Counted from the first letter of the stretch, positions 9,108 to 18,384 are shown. The stretch is DNA of 64,000 nt from Grimontia sedimenti (GCF_011045095.1 NZ_JAALDL010000003.1:248001-312000), one strand, 5' to 3'. Notes: a model not told the origin generated them from the letters alone. Translations and numbers: made by a program.

Positions 9108-10121
9108 ATGTTTATTCAATCACCAATGAAAACACTAACGCTTTGCGTGACGCTGTCACTATTATCGGGTTGTTTCAGTGAAGCCGCAGTGAAAGAGAGT
9201 GAGCTGGTAATGTGGGAGATGCAAAAGCAATCCACTAAGCGATTTCTCGATGCTGCACGAGCGTTGGAAGAAAGTGTAAGTGGGCTGTGCGAAGCACCTT
9301 CTGAAGAAAAACTGAACCAAGCGCAGAACAAGTGGATTGAAACCATGAGAGCCTGGCAGCCTTTTGTGGGAGGGAATTCTGGCAACGAAGTGGCGATGTC
9401 GATCAGTTGGAACATCCAGTTTTATCCTGACAAGAAAAACACTACGGGTCGCCAGTTGACCCAGCTTTTGAAGAAAGATGCGGTCCCAACTGCTGAAGAA
9501 CTGGCTCAGCAAAGTGTTGCTGTGCAAGGGCTTGGTGCGATTGAATGGCTGCTGTTTGATGGGGCAGAGGTCGAATCCATGGACATGCGCTGTCCTCTTA
9601 CGCTGTCGGTAGTCAGTCGTACTGTGAAATCAGCGGAGGAGCTGAATAGCGCGTGGCAGGTCAACCCTTGGAATGACCTGACTGGGAAGCAACTGGAAGC
9701 AGAGACGCTTCGCAGCGTGACCTCCCAACTCGATGCAATTTCAAAGACCTTATCCTTACCGATGGGCAAGCCGGCTTTTCCCAAACCTTATCAGTCACAG
9801 GCTTGGCGCTCTGGTCAATCGAATGCGTTTTTGAGAGATGGACTGGTGTCTTTACAACAACGGTACGAATCCATACTCCAACCGCTGTTGGTTGAAAAAG
9901 GGCATACCGAGCTTGCCAACCGTTTGGAATCACATTTCAAGTCGGCGGTGAAAAGTGTGCCGGAAAGCAAATCAATGGCACCACTGTTGGCAGACAAGCC
10001 GGGTTATCAGTCGTTGATGATCGTTGCTAACAACATTGATTACCTGCAAACCGCACTGAGTGACGAAGTAGGGCCAGCGTTGGGTTTGGTCGTTGGGTTT
10101 AATTCGACAGATGGAGACTAA
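9108..10121 (+). CDS. Imelysin-like lipoprotein (second imelysin of the cluster)
   Basis: 337 aa from ATG at 9108, 8 nt after an AGGAG; GTG at 9099 overlaps that site and ATG at 9126 lies further downstream. The signal ends in a lipobox LLSGC (Cys22), so the protein should be lipid-anchored. The imelysin domain is recognisable from ARALEESVSGLC and the motif region GLGAIEWLLFDG. Here the histidine of GxHxxE is replaced by Gly while the Glu is kept, so metal binding at this site probably differs from the first imelysin. The stop is 3 nt before the DUF1513 start, indicating tight coupling. It resembles PA4372-type proteins. Confidence 0.85.
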   Translation: MFIQSPMKTLTLCVTLSLLSGCFSEAAVKESELVMWEMQKQSTKRFLDAARALEESVSGLCEAPSEEKLNQAQNKWIETMRAWQPFVGGNSGNEVAMSISWNIQFYPDKKNTTGRQLTQLLKKDAVPTAEELAQQSVAVQGLGAIEWLLFDGAEVESMDMRCPLTLSVVSRTVKSAEELNSAWQVNPWNDLTGKQLEAETLRSVTSQLDAISKTLSLPMGKPAFPKPYQSQAWRSGQSNAFLRDGLVSLQQRYESILQPLLVEKGHTELANRLESHFKSAVKSVPESKSMAPLLADKPGYQSLMIVANNIDYLQTALSDEVGPALGLVVGFNSTDGD

Positions 10122-10124
10122 AGG

Positions 10125-11213
10125 GTGAGTGTGAGCCAAAAGCGCCGCCGCTTGTTGCTGTCTTCATTGGGTCTGCTGACCACAGGGGCTTTAGCGGGTG
10201 GTTGGCGTGTTTATCAGAATGAAGCCGATAAAGCGAAGCCAGCGTTTCTTGGTTGTGCCAAAACATCAGACGGGAGTTTCGCGGTAACAGCAGTCAATTC
10301 AAATGGGGAGGTTTGCTTCCAAACCTCATTACCCGGGCGTGGGCATGGCATAGCAATAAACCAGAATAGGTCGCTTGCGTATGTGTTTGCGCGGCGTCCA
10401 GGACAATTCATTGAAAGCGTCGATCTGGAATCAGGCGCTGTTCGCAACGCGACTTCTCCGCCAGCTGGAAAGTTCTTCTACGGGCACGGCGACGTGCTCG
10501 GAAACCAACTCTTTGTCGTAGAGGGAGATATCGCAACCAGTGAAGGCAGTATTGGTGTTTATCACACCCATCGAGATGGCTCACTGACCCGTGTGCGTGA
10601 AATTTCTGGCTTTGGTATCGGTCCTCATGAAATGAAGGTTCTCAATGGCACCACACTGGCGGTCGCTGTTGGTGGGATACGCACTGAAGGTAGAAAGAAA
10701 ATGAACCTGGATTCGATGCAACCGTCATTGGTACTGATGGATATCGCGTCAGGACAGGTGAAAGAGAGACACACCTTAGACGATCCAAAACTGAGTATTC
10801 GCCACCTGACGTTGAGTCCAAAAGGTGACGTGGTGATTGCGCAGCAATATCAAGGAGACGCTGAGAACATCGTTCCATTATTGTCAATAAAAAGACCAGG
10901 ACGTGACATTACGGATCTCAAAGCCAGTAGAGAACAGTGGACGCGTTTTCAGCAATACATTGGCAGTATTGCGTGTACAGATTCGCAGATAGTTGCGACT
11001 TCTCCACGTGGAAATTGTTTTGGAATTTGGGACTTAGCCTCAGGCGCACTGACTGAGATGGGATCATTGATTGATGCCTCGGGTGCGACTGCGGAGAAGG
11101 ACCGTTTTGCTCTCAGTGCGGGTAGTGGGCGATTAGTCATACAAAATAACCAAAAAAGTATTACTTTTCAGCGCTCTAACATCGTATGGGATAATCATTG
11201 GGTCATGCTTTAG
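10125..11213 (+). CDS. DUF1513 family protein with Tat signal
   Basis: 362 aa starting at GTG 10125, with GGAGA 7 nt upstream. The N-terminus MSVSQKRRRLLLSSLGLLT is a twin-arginine signal, so a folded, possibly cofactor- or metal-containing protein is exported. The rest is beta-rich with repeated short blocks (RGHGIAINQNRSLAYVFARRPG, FYGHGDV, GIGPHEMKVL, SIRHLTLSPKGD), consistent with a beta-propeller. The His residues in GHG and PHE are conserved features of DUF1513 as I recall. It is the last gene of the imelysin cluster; its function is unknown. Confidence 0.85.
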   Translation: MSVSQKRRRLLLSSLGLLTTGALAGGWRVYQNEADKAKPAFLGCAKTSDGSFAVTAVNSNGEVCFQTSLPGRGHGIAINQNRSLAYVFARRPGQFIESVDLESGAVRNATSPPAGKFFYGHGDVLGNQLFVVEGDIATSEGSIGVYHTHRDGSLTRVREISGFGIGPHEMKVLNGTTLAVAVGGIRTEGRKKMNLDSMQPSLVLMDIASGQVKERHTLDDPKLSIRHLTLSPKGDVVIAQQYQGDAENIVPLLSIKRPGRDITDLKASREQWTRFQQYIGSIACTDSQIVATSPRGNCFGIWDLASGALTEMGSLIDASGATAEKDRFALSAGSGRLVIQNNQKSITFQRSNIVWDNHWVML

Positions 11214-11314
11214 GATGATGCATTTCTAACCCTTTGTTTTCCAATATTCATAAAAATTCCGCCAGCGAAAACTGCGCCATTTGCCATACTATGATCTCTA
11301 ACCGGAGGTAGCGC

Positions 11315-12955
11315 ATGTTTTCTGCTCGTACGCTTATCAAGGCACTATTTGTATATGTTGCCATGCCATTGGCCGCTAACGCATTGGAAACTATGGAGTC
11401 ACCTAATAGTGTCTCTAAAGAAGCCGTGCTGTGGGTCAAACAGGCCGAGCCGGAGCCAGGTGTCGTCAATTTCACTTATGACGTCGCTAAAATTTATGAA
11501 TATTTCTCTTATGCTCCTATCTGGCATGACTACCGTGCAAAAGACGAGCTTGAAACCCAGATAAATATTATCTCGCTGGCTGGGATCAGTCAGGATTTTG
11601 AGTGGCGTGCGGTTATCTTGCGTCAGCTAAGAGCCAGTGGTGACTGGCGCGCGTACGACGTGTTCGCTACTGACAGCCTTCTTGCACTGATTGGTTACAT
11701 CGAATCGATTCCTGAATTTGGCAAGAGTTGGTATTTCGGTACGGATATCAGTGAAGCTTTGCCGCGCCCAACACTTACGCAAACCAATAATCTGATCGTT
11801 TCTGCCAGCAGAAACGAACTTTATGATTTTGTGTTTAAGTTGCGTCCGGATACGCCTCAGTACCGTGAAATGGCAAAAGCGATTGTTGCCCTTCAGGATC
11901 AAGAATCCATGTACTGGCCGAAGGTGGCGCAGGGTGGGCTAATCAAGCACGGCGCAAAGCTCGAAAATCCGGATAATCTCATCACCAATCTTGAGCGCCA
12001 GGGCGTTTTGAGTACCTATGACGCGCAACGCCTGAAGATTGAGCAAGTGGGTTTTTACAATGCCGTTTTGGTTGAAGCAGTCAAACGTTTTCAAGAAAGG
12101 CATGGCTTGAAGCGCGATGGTGTTATCGGCAACAAGACACGCCGCTGGTTGAATATGTCGGTGAACTCCCGGATCCAAATTCTTGCCTTGAATATGGAAC
12201 GCCTGCGTTTGTGGCCTACAGATCGTGAAAAAATCATTCTGGTAAACATTCCAAACTACGAAATGGAACTGTGGATGGACAGTCAACTTGTGCTCGACAG
12301 CAAAGTGGTTGTGGGCCGACCAAGCCGAAGGACACCACTGTTTGAATCGCGCCTAGATTCTGTTGTCTTTAATCCAAGTTGGAATGTGCCAGTTAAGATC
12401 ATGCGTGAAGACATTTTGCCCAAGGTGCAACAGGACAACGAATATTTGGATAAACACTCTTATACCGTCCTGAGTAGCTGGGTTAATGGATCCGTGATTT
12501 CCTCTGAAGAGATTGATTGGGAGAGCGTGAGCCCGAATAATTTCCCATACCGTCTTCAACAGTCACCGGGTAACTTCAATGCACTTGGTCGCTACAAGTT
12601 CAATACGCCCAATGGCAATGCTATCTATTTGCATGACACGCCAGCCAAAGGTTTGTTCAGCAAATCGCGCCGCGCATACAGCTCAGGCTGTATCAGGGTG
12701 CAGAAAGCGGAGATATTGGCGCAGGTTTTGTTGAGCCGATCTGGATTGGAGTTTGGCGACTACGAATATTACCAGCGTATTCCCGAGACTAAGTGGGTAT
12801 CGCTGCGTAAGAAGATCCCAGTTCATACCATTTATCAGACTGCGTGGGTTAATGATGACGGTGAAGTACAATTTCGTGAAGACGTCTACCACTACGACGC
12901 GCGCCCTAAGCGCAATGCAGCCTTTTCATTAACGGCTAAAAACCAGCAGTCTTAG
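11315..12955 (+). CDS. ldtD: L,D-transpeptidase YcbB/LdtD
   Basis: 546 aa, slightly shorter than E. coli LdtD (about 615). A signal peptide (MFSARTLIKALFVYVAMPLA) is followed by an N-terminal helical region, a peptidoglycan-binding domain (RFQERHGLKRDGVIGNKT, about 270-290) and a YkuD catalytic domain. The catalytic motif is SSGCIRVQ with nucleophile Cys459, and IYLHDTPAKGLF supplies the conserved His. It forms 3-3 (mDAP-mDAP) crosslinks in the periplasm. The neighbouring mepK cleaves such links, as in E. coli ycbB-ycbK-ycbL. Confidence 0.95.
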   Translation: MFSARTLIKALFVYVAMPLAANALETMESPNSVSKEAVLWVKQAEPEPGVVNFTYDVAKIYEYFSYAPIWHDYRAKDELETQINIISLAGISQDFEWRAVILRQLRASGDWRAYDVFATDSLLALIGYIESIPEFGKSWYFGTDISEALPRPTLTQTNNLIVSASRNELYDFVFKLRPDTPQYREMAKAIVALQDQESMYWPKVAQGGLIKHGAKLENPDNLITNLERQGVLSTYDAQRLKIEQVGFYNAVLVEAVKRFQERHGLKRDGVIGNKTRRWLNMSVNSRIQILALNMERLRLWPTDREKIILVNIPNYEMELWMDSQLVLDSKVVVGRPSRRTPLFESRLDSVVFNPSWNVPVKIMREDILPKVQQDNEYLDKHSYTVLSSWVNGSVISSEEIDWESVSPNNFPYRLQQSPGNFNALGRYKFNTPNGNAIYLHDTPAKGLFSKSRRAYSSGCIRVQKAEILAQVLLSRSGLEFGDYEYYQRIPETKWVSLRKKIPVHTIYQTAWVNDDGEVQFREDVYHYDARPKRNAAFSLTAKNQQS

Positions 12956-12969
12956 CCGCTTCAAACCAG

Positions 12970-13015
12970 ATTGTGGTGAGTGTCAGTGTGATGCTTACCA
13001 CAATTGCATATTTTT
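12970..13015 (+). terminator. Terminator-like hairpin after ldtD
   Basis: An 11-bp stem with one G:T pair (ATTGTGGTGAG / CTTACCACAAT) is followed by TGCATATTTTTAC, a weak T-tract. Confidence 0.55.
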
Positions 13016-13235
13016 ACACTCTCCTGACAATGTCTAAAACCCGCTGAAAATCATCAGGAAACGGTGCTGTTTACAGCAGTTCGCTCATTATCGAGACATT
13101 TTGGGGTTTGATAAACATTTTCATTATCGCTAGATTCCTCTTGTTTTAAGAGTTGTAACGGGAAAAGCACCGCTTTTAGCGTAGTTAGCAACTCTGATGT
13201 TGTATTTAGTACTTTGTGGGAAATTGTTAGTTGTT

Positions 13236-13790
13236 ATGGACGGTTTGGATACCCAGCGTCGTCGCCTAATTCTGGGCGGTGCGGCGTGTTTAGTGGCGGC
13301 AGCCTTACCTCAAACGGCGCTCGCTCTGCCGTTGGCAGTCGGTAAACCACGAAATATAGACATGTTAAGCATTAATACCGGTGAACATGCTGATGTTTGC
13401 TATTTCAACGGTAAGCAGTATGTAGACAAAGAATTGGCAGTGCTGAATCAGCTATGCCGTGATCACAGACGTAATGTTTCTACCGAGATGGATCCGAAAC
13501 TTTATGATCTTCTGTCGACTATCTATGACTTGGTAGATGCAAGAAACCCAATCACTATGGTGTCGGGTTATCGTTCCCCAGCGACCAATGAAATGCTGCG
13601 TAAAAATGGCGGTGGTCAGGCTAAGAAGAGTTACCACACCACGGGACAGGCTATCGACTTCTTCATTGAAGATGTACCTTTGTCTAAATTACGCAAAGCC
13701 GCGTTGGATCTTCAGGCCGGTGGCGTTGGTTATTATCCGCGTAGCGGCTTCATTCATATTGATACTGGGCCGGTTCGCAGCTGGTCATAA
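13236..13790 (+). CDS. mepK: Murein endopeptidase MepK (YcbK, DUF882)
   Basis: 184 aa from ATG at 13236. The frame is open from 13197, but the start MDGLDTQRRRLILGG matches E. coli YcbK and begins a twin-arginine signal, so I chose it despite a poor ribosome-binding site. Zinc ligands of the peptidase M15-like fold are visible: His134 and Asp141 in YHTTGQAIDF, and His174 in GFIHIDTG. MepK cleaves mDAP-mDAP crosslinks, the product of the adjacent LdtD, so the pair makes and breaks the same bond during wall growth. Confidence 0.93.
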   Translation: MDGLDTQRRRLILGGAACLVAAALPQTALALPLAVGKPRNIDMLSINTGEHADVCYFNGKQYVDKELAVLNQLCRDHRRNVSTEMDPKLYDLLSTIYDLVDARNPITMVSGYRSPATNEMLRKNGGGQAKKSYHTTGQAIDFFIEDVPLSKLRKAALDLQAGGVGYYPRSGFIHIDTGPVRSWS

Positions 13791-13803
13791 CTATCGAAGA
13801 TTT

Positions 13804-13827
13804 AAAAAGGCGCCTCGGCGCCTTTTT
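13804..13827. terminator. Bidirectional terminator between mepK and olsF-like gene
   Basis: AAAAAGGCGCC and GGCGCCTTTTT arms with a minimal loop; A/T tracts on both sides between convergent genes. Confidence 0.88.
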
Positions 13828-13833
13828 CAGTTC

Positions 13834-15570
13834 TTAAACCCGTTCAATATCTTTCATGTGCGGGGAGATGTACCTCTGACGTTTCTTCTCTTTCAGTTTG
13901 GTCATATCCACCATCACTAAGCCATCAATGCAGTCGGCAAAGTCCGGGTCGATACTGAAATCCAGAAACTGTACGCCGCCCGGTTCGCACAGCTCACTGT
14001 ACTGTTTGTAGAGGGTGGGAATGCCCGTCCCCAGATTATCGAGCAGCATTTTGAGTGTCTTCAAATCTTTCTGATAGTCATCGCCACAAAAGTGGACAAG
14101 CAGTTCATGTTCTTTCTGGCTGTCGATATTGAAAGGGCGCTTGGAACGCGCGATGGTCGCATGTGCACCAAAGTAGGTGCTGTAGAAGAAAATCAGTAAC
14201 TCCTTCGCGGCCTGTGGCATGGCATTGCTGATGGTGACTGGGCCGAAGAGGTATCGGTAGTGAGGGTGATTGGCTAAGAAAGCGCCAATGCCTAACCACA
14301 AATACTCTAAACTGCGCTTGCCCCAATACTTTGGTTGAACAAAGCTTCTACCAAGTTCCAAACCTTTGTTCAGCACGTCTGACATGCCATCTCCGTAGTC
14401 GAACAGGGTATGGGTATACACGGCCTTTAGCCCATGCTGCGCGATAACGGCTTGGGTATCACAGAAGCGATAAGCGCCGACAATGTCCATGGCTTTGGGG
14501 TCCCAAAGCACCAGGTGGAAATAATGTTGGTCGTATTTGTCGATATCGCGGCGTTGCCCTGTGCCTTCACCCACGGCACGGAACGCCACTTCACGCAAAC
14601 GGCCGATTTCACGCATGACATGGGATTCGTCTTTGTATCGATAGAGGTAGATGGATTTTCCATCGGGTGTTTCGCCCAGTCGCTCGCTCTGTTCCAATTC
14701 TTTTGCCAGTTTCAATCTTGGCTCGGGGGAAGCGATAGCAGACTCGGTGGGGAATTCACCTGATTTGCCTTTGGCGATGCTGTAGAGGTGCTTTCGGAAC
14801 AACTTCACCCGCGTTTTTGAGGGAAGATTGGCGCTGGCGTGATAGCTGGAAAACGGTATGGCTTCGCCAATGGTCAGATTGATGGTGTTGTTTTCCTGCC
14901 CAAACATTTCGTTGACCAACAGCAGGGTAGACAAGGGTTTGTAGACCATGGAAGCGCCATAAAACATCGCTGAATTTCGACCATCAACATGAATAGGTAA
15001 TATCGGCGCTTTGGCTTTGGTCGCCATTTTCAGAAAACCATGATGCCAGGCTTTGTCTTTCACTCCGGTCGGGCTGAAACGAGAGACCTCACCCGCGGGA
15101 AAAATAATCAGCGCGCCGTCATTTTGCAGCCATTCATCAATCTTACGCAGATTCTCTTTTGGCGTTTTGCCAGACATGTTATTCACTGGCAGCAAACAGT
15201 TGTGCATTGGCTCAATCTGCATCAATAAGTTGTTAGCGACCGCTTTGACATCTGGCCGGATTTCACGAACCAGTTTTAGTAATGCGAGGCCGTCAAGCGA
15301 ACCGATGGGATGGTTGGCGATAATCACGACGCGGCCAGTAGAAGGAATACGCTCTCGTTCGCGGTCGCTGGTGGCATAGCTGAAATGAAAATAATCCAGC
15401 ACTTGTTCAACGAACTCAAAACCTTTCAGGTAAGGGTATTTTTCCGCAAAGCTCTGAAACGCTTCCTCGTGAAGTAAGCGACGAAGTGTTGAGCTGACAG
15501 GGCGAGAAATCCAGCGCTTGTCAGCGATACTTGGGTAGTTCTTTGTAATGACATCATCAATGCTAAACAT
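13834..15570 (-). CDS. olsF: Bifunctional acyltransferase, OlsF-type ornithine lipid synthase (putative)
   Basis: 578 aa with two acyltransferase parts. Residues about 60-270 form a PlsC/LPLAT domain with ANHPIGSLDG (catalytic His/Asp), FPAGEVSRF and PILPIHVDGRNS. Residues about 300-560 form a GNAT-like 'hemolysin' (OlsB) domain with YLYRYKDESHVMREIGRLREVAFR and LELGRSFVQ. This fusion is the OlsF architecture (Serratia, and V. cholerae VC0489 as I recall), which both N-acylates ornithine and O-acylates the product to make ornithine lipids at the inner membrane. It lies between mepK and gloC on the opposite strand. Substrate is inferred from architecture. Confidence 0.82.
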   Translation of the reverse strand: MFSIDDVITKNYPSIADKRWISRPVSSTLRRLLHEEAFQSFAEKYPYLKGFEFVEQVLDYFHFSYATSDRERERIPSTGRVVIIANHPIGSLDGLALLKLVREIRPDVKAVANNLLMQIEPMHNCLLPVNNMSGKTPKENLRKIDEWLQNDGALIIFPAGEVSRFSPTGVKDKAWHHGFLKMATKAKAPILPIHVDGRNSAMFYGASMVYKPLSTLLLVNEMFGQENNTINLTIGEAIPFSSYHASANLPSKTRVKLFRKHLYSIAKGKSGEFPTESAIASPEPRLKLAKELEQSERLGETPDGKSIYLYRYKDESHVMREIGRLREVAFRAVGEGTGQRRDIDKYDQHYFHLVLWDPKAMDIVGAYRFCDTQAVIAQHGLKAVYTHTLFDYGDGMSDVLNKGLELGRSFVQPKYWGKRSLEYLWLGIGAFLANHPHYRYLFGPVTISNAMPQAAKELLIFFYSTYFGAHATIARSKRPFNIDSQKEHELLVHFCGDDYQKDLKTLKMLLDNLGTGIPTLYKQYSELCEPGGVQFLDFSIDPDFADCIDGLVMVDMTKLKEKKRQRYISPHMKDIERV

Positions 15571-15604
15571 ATCTTTCCTTTTGCCCCTGAGCGTTTTTCG
15601 CTTA

Positions 15605-16429
15605 TCAGGCTGCTTCTATGCTTTCTTTCTCTTCACGGAATCTATTCATTTCTGGGTCGACAAAGGCGTCAGTTTCTGCAAGTAATGTGGATTTTTCTGT
15701 CCAACGGATAAGTTGGATTGTTCCGTCGTGCTGTTCGAGCAGAGCGGTGCAGTTTTCAATCCAGTCTCCGTCGTTGAAATAAAAAGTACCTTCCAACTGC
15801 TTGATGTCTGGGTGATGAATGTGTCCACATACAATGGCGTCTGCGCCACGGCGTCTTGCGAATTGCACAGCTGCATTTTCAAATCGCTGAATGGCGACAT
15901 TGGCGGAACTCACTTTTGACTTGATGTATGAGGCTAGGGACCAGTACTGGAATCCGGCCTTGCGACGAAGCCTTGCCCACCATCTGTTGAGGAACAACAG
16001 AAAGTCATAACCAATGTAACCCGCGATTTCCGTCAGTTTGCTGTGGCAAACTGCGTTATCGAATTCATCTCCATGCACAGCCACAATGCGCTTTCCTGTG
16101 ATAGTCTCATGTTCGAATCTTGCGCGTACTTCGATGCGCCCAAAATCAAACTTGAGGTAATCACGTACAGCAGCATCATGGTTTCCGGGGATGTATATAA
16201 GGCGGGTACCATCGTGGGCACGCTTGAGCAGAAGTGATAAGACCTGACTGTGTGATTCAGGCCAATGGTGACTCGATTTCATTGAATAGAAATCGACAAT
16301 GTCACCAACAAGAATGATAGTTTCGGCGGTGTGTCGGTTTAAAAAATCGAGCAGGTATTGCGCTTTACAATCCTTGTTTCCCAGATGCAGATCTGAAATC
16401 CACACGGTACGCACTGAGATTTTGTTCAT
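15605..16429 (-). CDS. Calcineurin-like metallophosphoesterase, LpxH-like
   Basis: 274 aa from ATG at 16429 (MNKISVRTVWISDLHLGNKD); a second ATG two codons upstream and a TTG further up are alternatives. All metallophosphoesterase motifs are present: SDLHLG, VGDIVDF, IPGNHD, VHGDEFD and CGHIHHPD. The layout is that of the UDP-2,3-diacylglucosamine hydrolase superfamily, but the insert RWWARLRRKAGFQYWSLASY is characteristic of the separate 'YkoQ/UDP-diacylglucosamine-like' branch, so lipid A synthesis should not be assumed. It follows the OlsF-like gene's promoter region on the same strand, 34 nt upstream, so the two are probably one operon concerned with lipids. Confidence 0.85.
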   Translation of the reverse strand: MNKISVRTVWISDLHLGNKDCKAQYLLDFLNRHTAETIILVGDIVDFYSMKSSHHWPESHSQVLSLLLKRAHDGTRLIYIPGNHDAAVRDYLKFDFGRIEVRARFEHETITGKRIVAVHGDEFDNAVCHSKLTEIAGYIGYDFLLFLNRWWARLRRKAGFQYWSLASYIKSKVSSANVAIQRFENAAVQFARRRGADAIVCGHIHHPDIKQLEGTFYFNDGDWIENCTALLEQHDGTIQLIRWTEKSTLLAETDAFVDPEMNRFREEKESIEAA

Positions 16430-16708
16430 AGGCATCCATCTGATGATCAAAACAAATCAACCTTCGACGTTAAATTTAATTCGCTTAGATGAAGGGGAGT
16501 TGTCAGATGGGTGACATACTGGTGTCAGACTGTTTTCAAACTGATGACAGAGTAAGCAGCATTCTTTCCAATTCTTTGATTATATTGAATTTCATTTAAT
16601 TACTGTTGCCGCATGCGAACAAGGATCTCTAAAGGAACGGTTCTCGTTAAAATGAGAACGCGGGCGTGATATGCTTTCGCTGATTTTTGCATTTATACGG
16701 ATTTTCTT

Positions 16709-17362
16709 ATGGCTTTGAAGTACGAAATCGTTCCTGTGACAGGGTTCCAGCAAAACTGTTCCATCATTTGGTGTGACAAAACCAACGAAGCGGCGCTGGT
16801 TGACCCAGGCGGTGACGTGTCCAAACTGGTGGCAAAGGTTAATGAGCTCGGTGTGAACGTGGTTAAAGTGCTTCTGACTCATGGCCATTTGGATCATGTT
16901 GGTGGAACTGAAGAAGTCCGCGCGGCTTACAACGTGCCTGTGATTGGCCCAGAAAAGCAAGATGCGTTCTGGCTGCAGGCGCTGCCAGCGCAAAGCGAAA
17001 TGTTTGGTTTTGCGCGGACTGAAGCGTTTGACCCAGACCAATGGTTGGAAGATGGTGATGAATTAACACTGGGTGAAAGCGTACTGAAAGTGATTCACAC
17101 GCCAGGCCATACGCCTGGTCACGTAGTGCTTTTCAGTGAAGAAGATCGTATGGCGTGGGTCGGTGATGTTCTGTTCAATGGCAGCATTGGCCGCACTGAC
17201 TTCCCAAAAGGGGACCATGCAACCTTGATCAGTTCAATCAAGGACAAGCTGTTCCCGCTGGGCAACGACATCACTTTCGTGCCGGGTCATGGTCCTACAT
17301 CAACGTTCGGCATTGAGCGTCAGCAAAATCCGTATGTCGCGGATAACATGCCGATCTGGTAA
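16709..17362 (+). CDS. gloC: MBL-fold hydrolase YcbL (type II glyoxalase GloC)
   Basis: 217 aa, single metallo-beta-lactamase domain. The N-terminus ALKYEIVPVTGFQQNCSIIW and metal motif THGHLDHVGG are typical of YcbL; further ligands are in HTPGHTPGHVV, VGDVLF and VPGHGP. It hydrolyses S-lactoylglutathione in methylglyoxal detoxification. In E. coli it directly follows mepK; here two minus-strand genes separate them. The stop lies 4 nt from the stop of the convergent DUF2982 gene. Confidence 0.93.
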   Translation: MALKYEIVPVTGFQQNCSIIWCDKTNEAALVDPGGDVSKLVAKVNELGVNVVKVLLTHGHLDHVGGTEEVRAAYNVPVIGPEKQDAFWLQALPAQSEMFGFARTEAFDPDQWLEDGDELTLGESVLKVIHTPGHTPGHVVLFSEEDRMAWVGDVLFNGSIGRTDFPKGDHATLISSIKDKLFPLGNDITFVPGHGPTSTFGIERQQNPYVADNMPIW

Positions 17363-17366
17363 GAAA

Positions 17367-18056
17367 CTACTCTTCTGCGGGTGTTCTGCCCGCAGAAGCC
17401 AAATACTGTCTCGTTAGCCCCACAAAATCTTCTAGCGGCCTGTCCAATAGATCTTCACTGACAAACACGTCATACCCCAGTAACTCGCGGGTGTACTTCA
17501 TTCTGTTTGCCAACATCGCCACCAGACCTTTGTAAACTTTACCACTGGCTGATGTGTAAGGCGTGTCGTCGAACATCATGTCTTCGAGTTTGCTGCTCAT
17601 GGGCTCTTCGGCGCGTCGGTAGGCGCTGAGCAAGAGTCCGCGCTGTTCCATGATGATTTGGCCTGCAAGGCGGTAACTGATGCCTTCAAGGAACGGTTCA
17701 TAGTCTTTGAGCCTCACACCGAACCAAGGCAAGGACTGGTGCCAGCCTTCATGGGAAACGGAAGGAATGCCAATTTGGTAGATATTGCGCCATTTAAGGC
17801 TCCAGCCTCCTTTAGGCGTATGGTGCTGAATGTGCATGTCAGACAGTGAAAAGGAGAGGCGTTGCTGGTCGATCACATAGCCAATATATACACCCAGTGA
17901 TCCGAGAAGGCAGAGCCCAATCAGAGCGGGAACAGGTTTCACCTGCGGGTTGAGCAAAATAAATGTCACCACCACCATGGCCAAAATCAACACGGCGACA
18001 CGGAAATATTTGCCTATCTGCTGGTGGGGAGGATAAATCAGCAATCGTTTACTCAC
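17367..18056 (-). CDS. DUF2982-type membrane protein
   Basis: 229 aa starting at GTG (18056), with AAGGAAAG about 10 nt upstream. Two hydrophobic helices lie at about 17-36 and 42-62, followed by a soluble domain with GGWSLKWRNIYQIGIP and WHQSLPWFGVRLKDYEPFL. It resembles the Vibrio DUF2982 family from memory. It is probably anchored in the inner membrane with a cytoplasmic domain; no function is known. Confidence 0.7.
   Translation of the reverse strand: MSKRLLIYPPHQQIGKYFRVAVLILAMVVVTFILLNPQVKPVPALIGLCLLGSLGVYIGYVIDQQRLSFSLSDMHIQHHTPKGGWSLKWRNIYQIGIPSVSHEGWHQSLPWFGVRLKDYEPFLEGISYRLAGQIIMEQRGLLLSAYRRAEEPMSSKLEDMMFDDTPYTSASGKVYKGLVAMLANRMKYTRELLGYDVFVSEDLLDRPLEDFVGLTRQYLASAGRTPAEE
17372..17398 (+). 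terminator. Hairpin in the gloC / DUF2982 convergent junction
   Basis: Perfect 10-bp stem CTTCTGCGGG / CCCGCAGAAG with a 7-nt loop, just after the gloC stop and inside the last codons of the opposing gene. No T-run follows, so termination is only plausible. Confidence 0.4.
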
Positions 18057-18384
18057 TGGGTTGGTACTTTCCTTGTATTACTTCTCTAAAGCTTAGTTCG
18101 ATCACCGAATACTATCGGTCGAATTCCAAACAAAATAAAGTGTAGTTTCCGACACTTGGCTCAACTTTCATTCTCAGTCGTCGTTAGTGCTACAAAACGC
18201 GGGGGATTTTTGATATAAAACGCGCTTTGTTTTTAACTATGCTTGATACCGAAGCGGTGATAAAAGGCTGGTTTAGGGAAGTAAAACAAGGCTTTTGCCT
18301 TCCCAAACGGGCTTTTGGAACGAGTATTCGCTTTCGAAGACTGTCGGTAAATTTCAATGCAGTACGTCGGAGTAGGACGATTTA
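18057..18384. other. Intergenic region, no gene seen
   Basis: 328 nt between divergent genes. It should hold the promoters of both; an AT-rich block near 18210-18240 (TTGATATAAAA) is a possible -10 region for the rightward gene. That would imply a leader of about 150 nt. A short hairpin (AAGGC-TTTT-GCCTT) lies near 18289-18302. Confidence 0.4.

Noticed and set aside
15605-16429. Phosphoesterase as LpxH of lipid A synthesis
   Set aside because: Motifs are shared across the superfamily and the protein is longer with a different insert; no other lpx gene is nearby. Kept as LpxH-like only.
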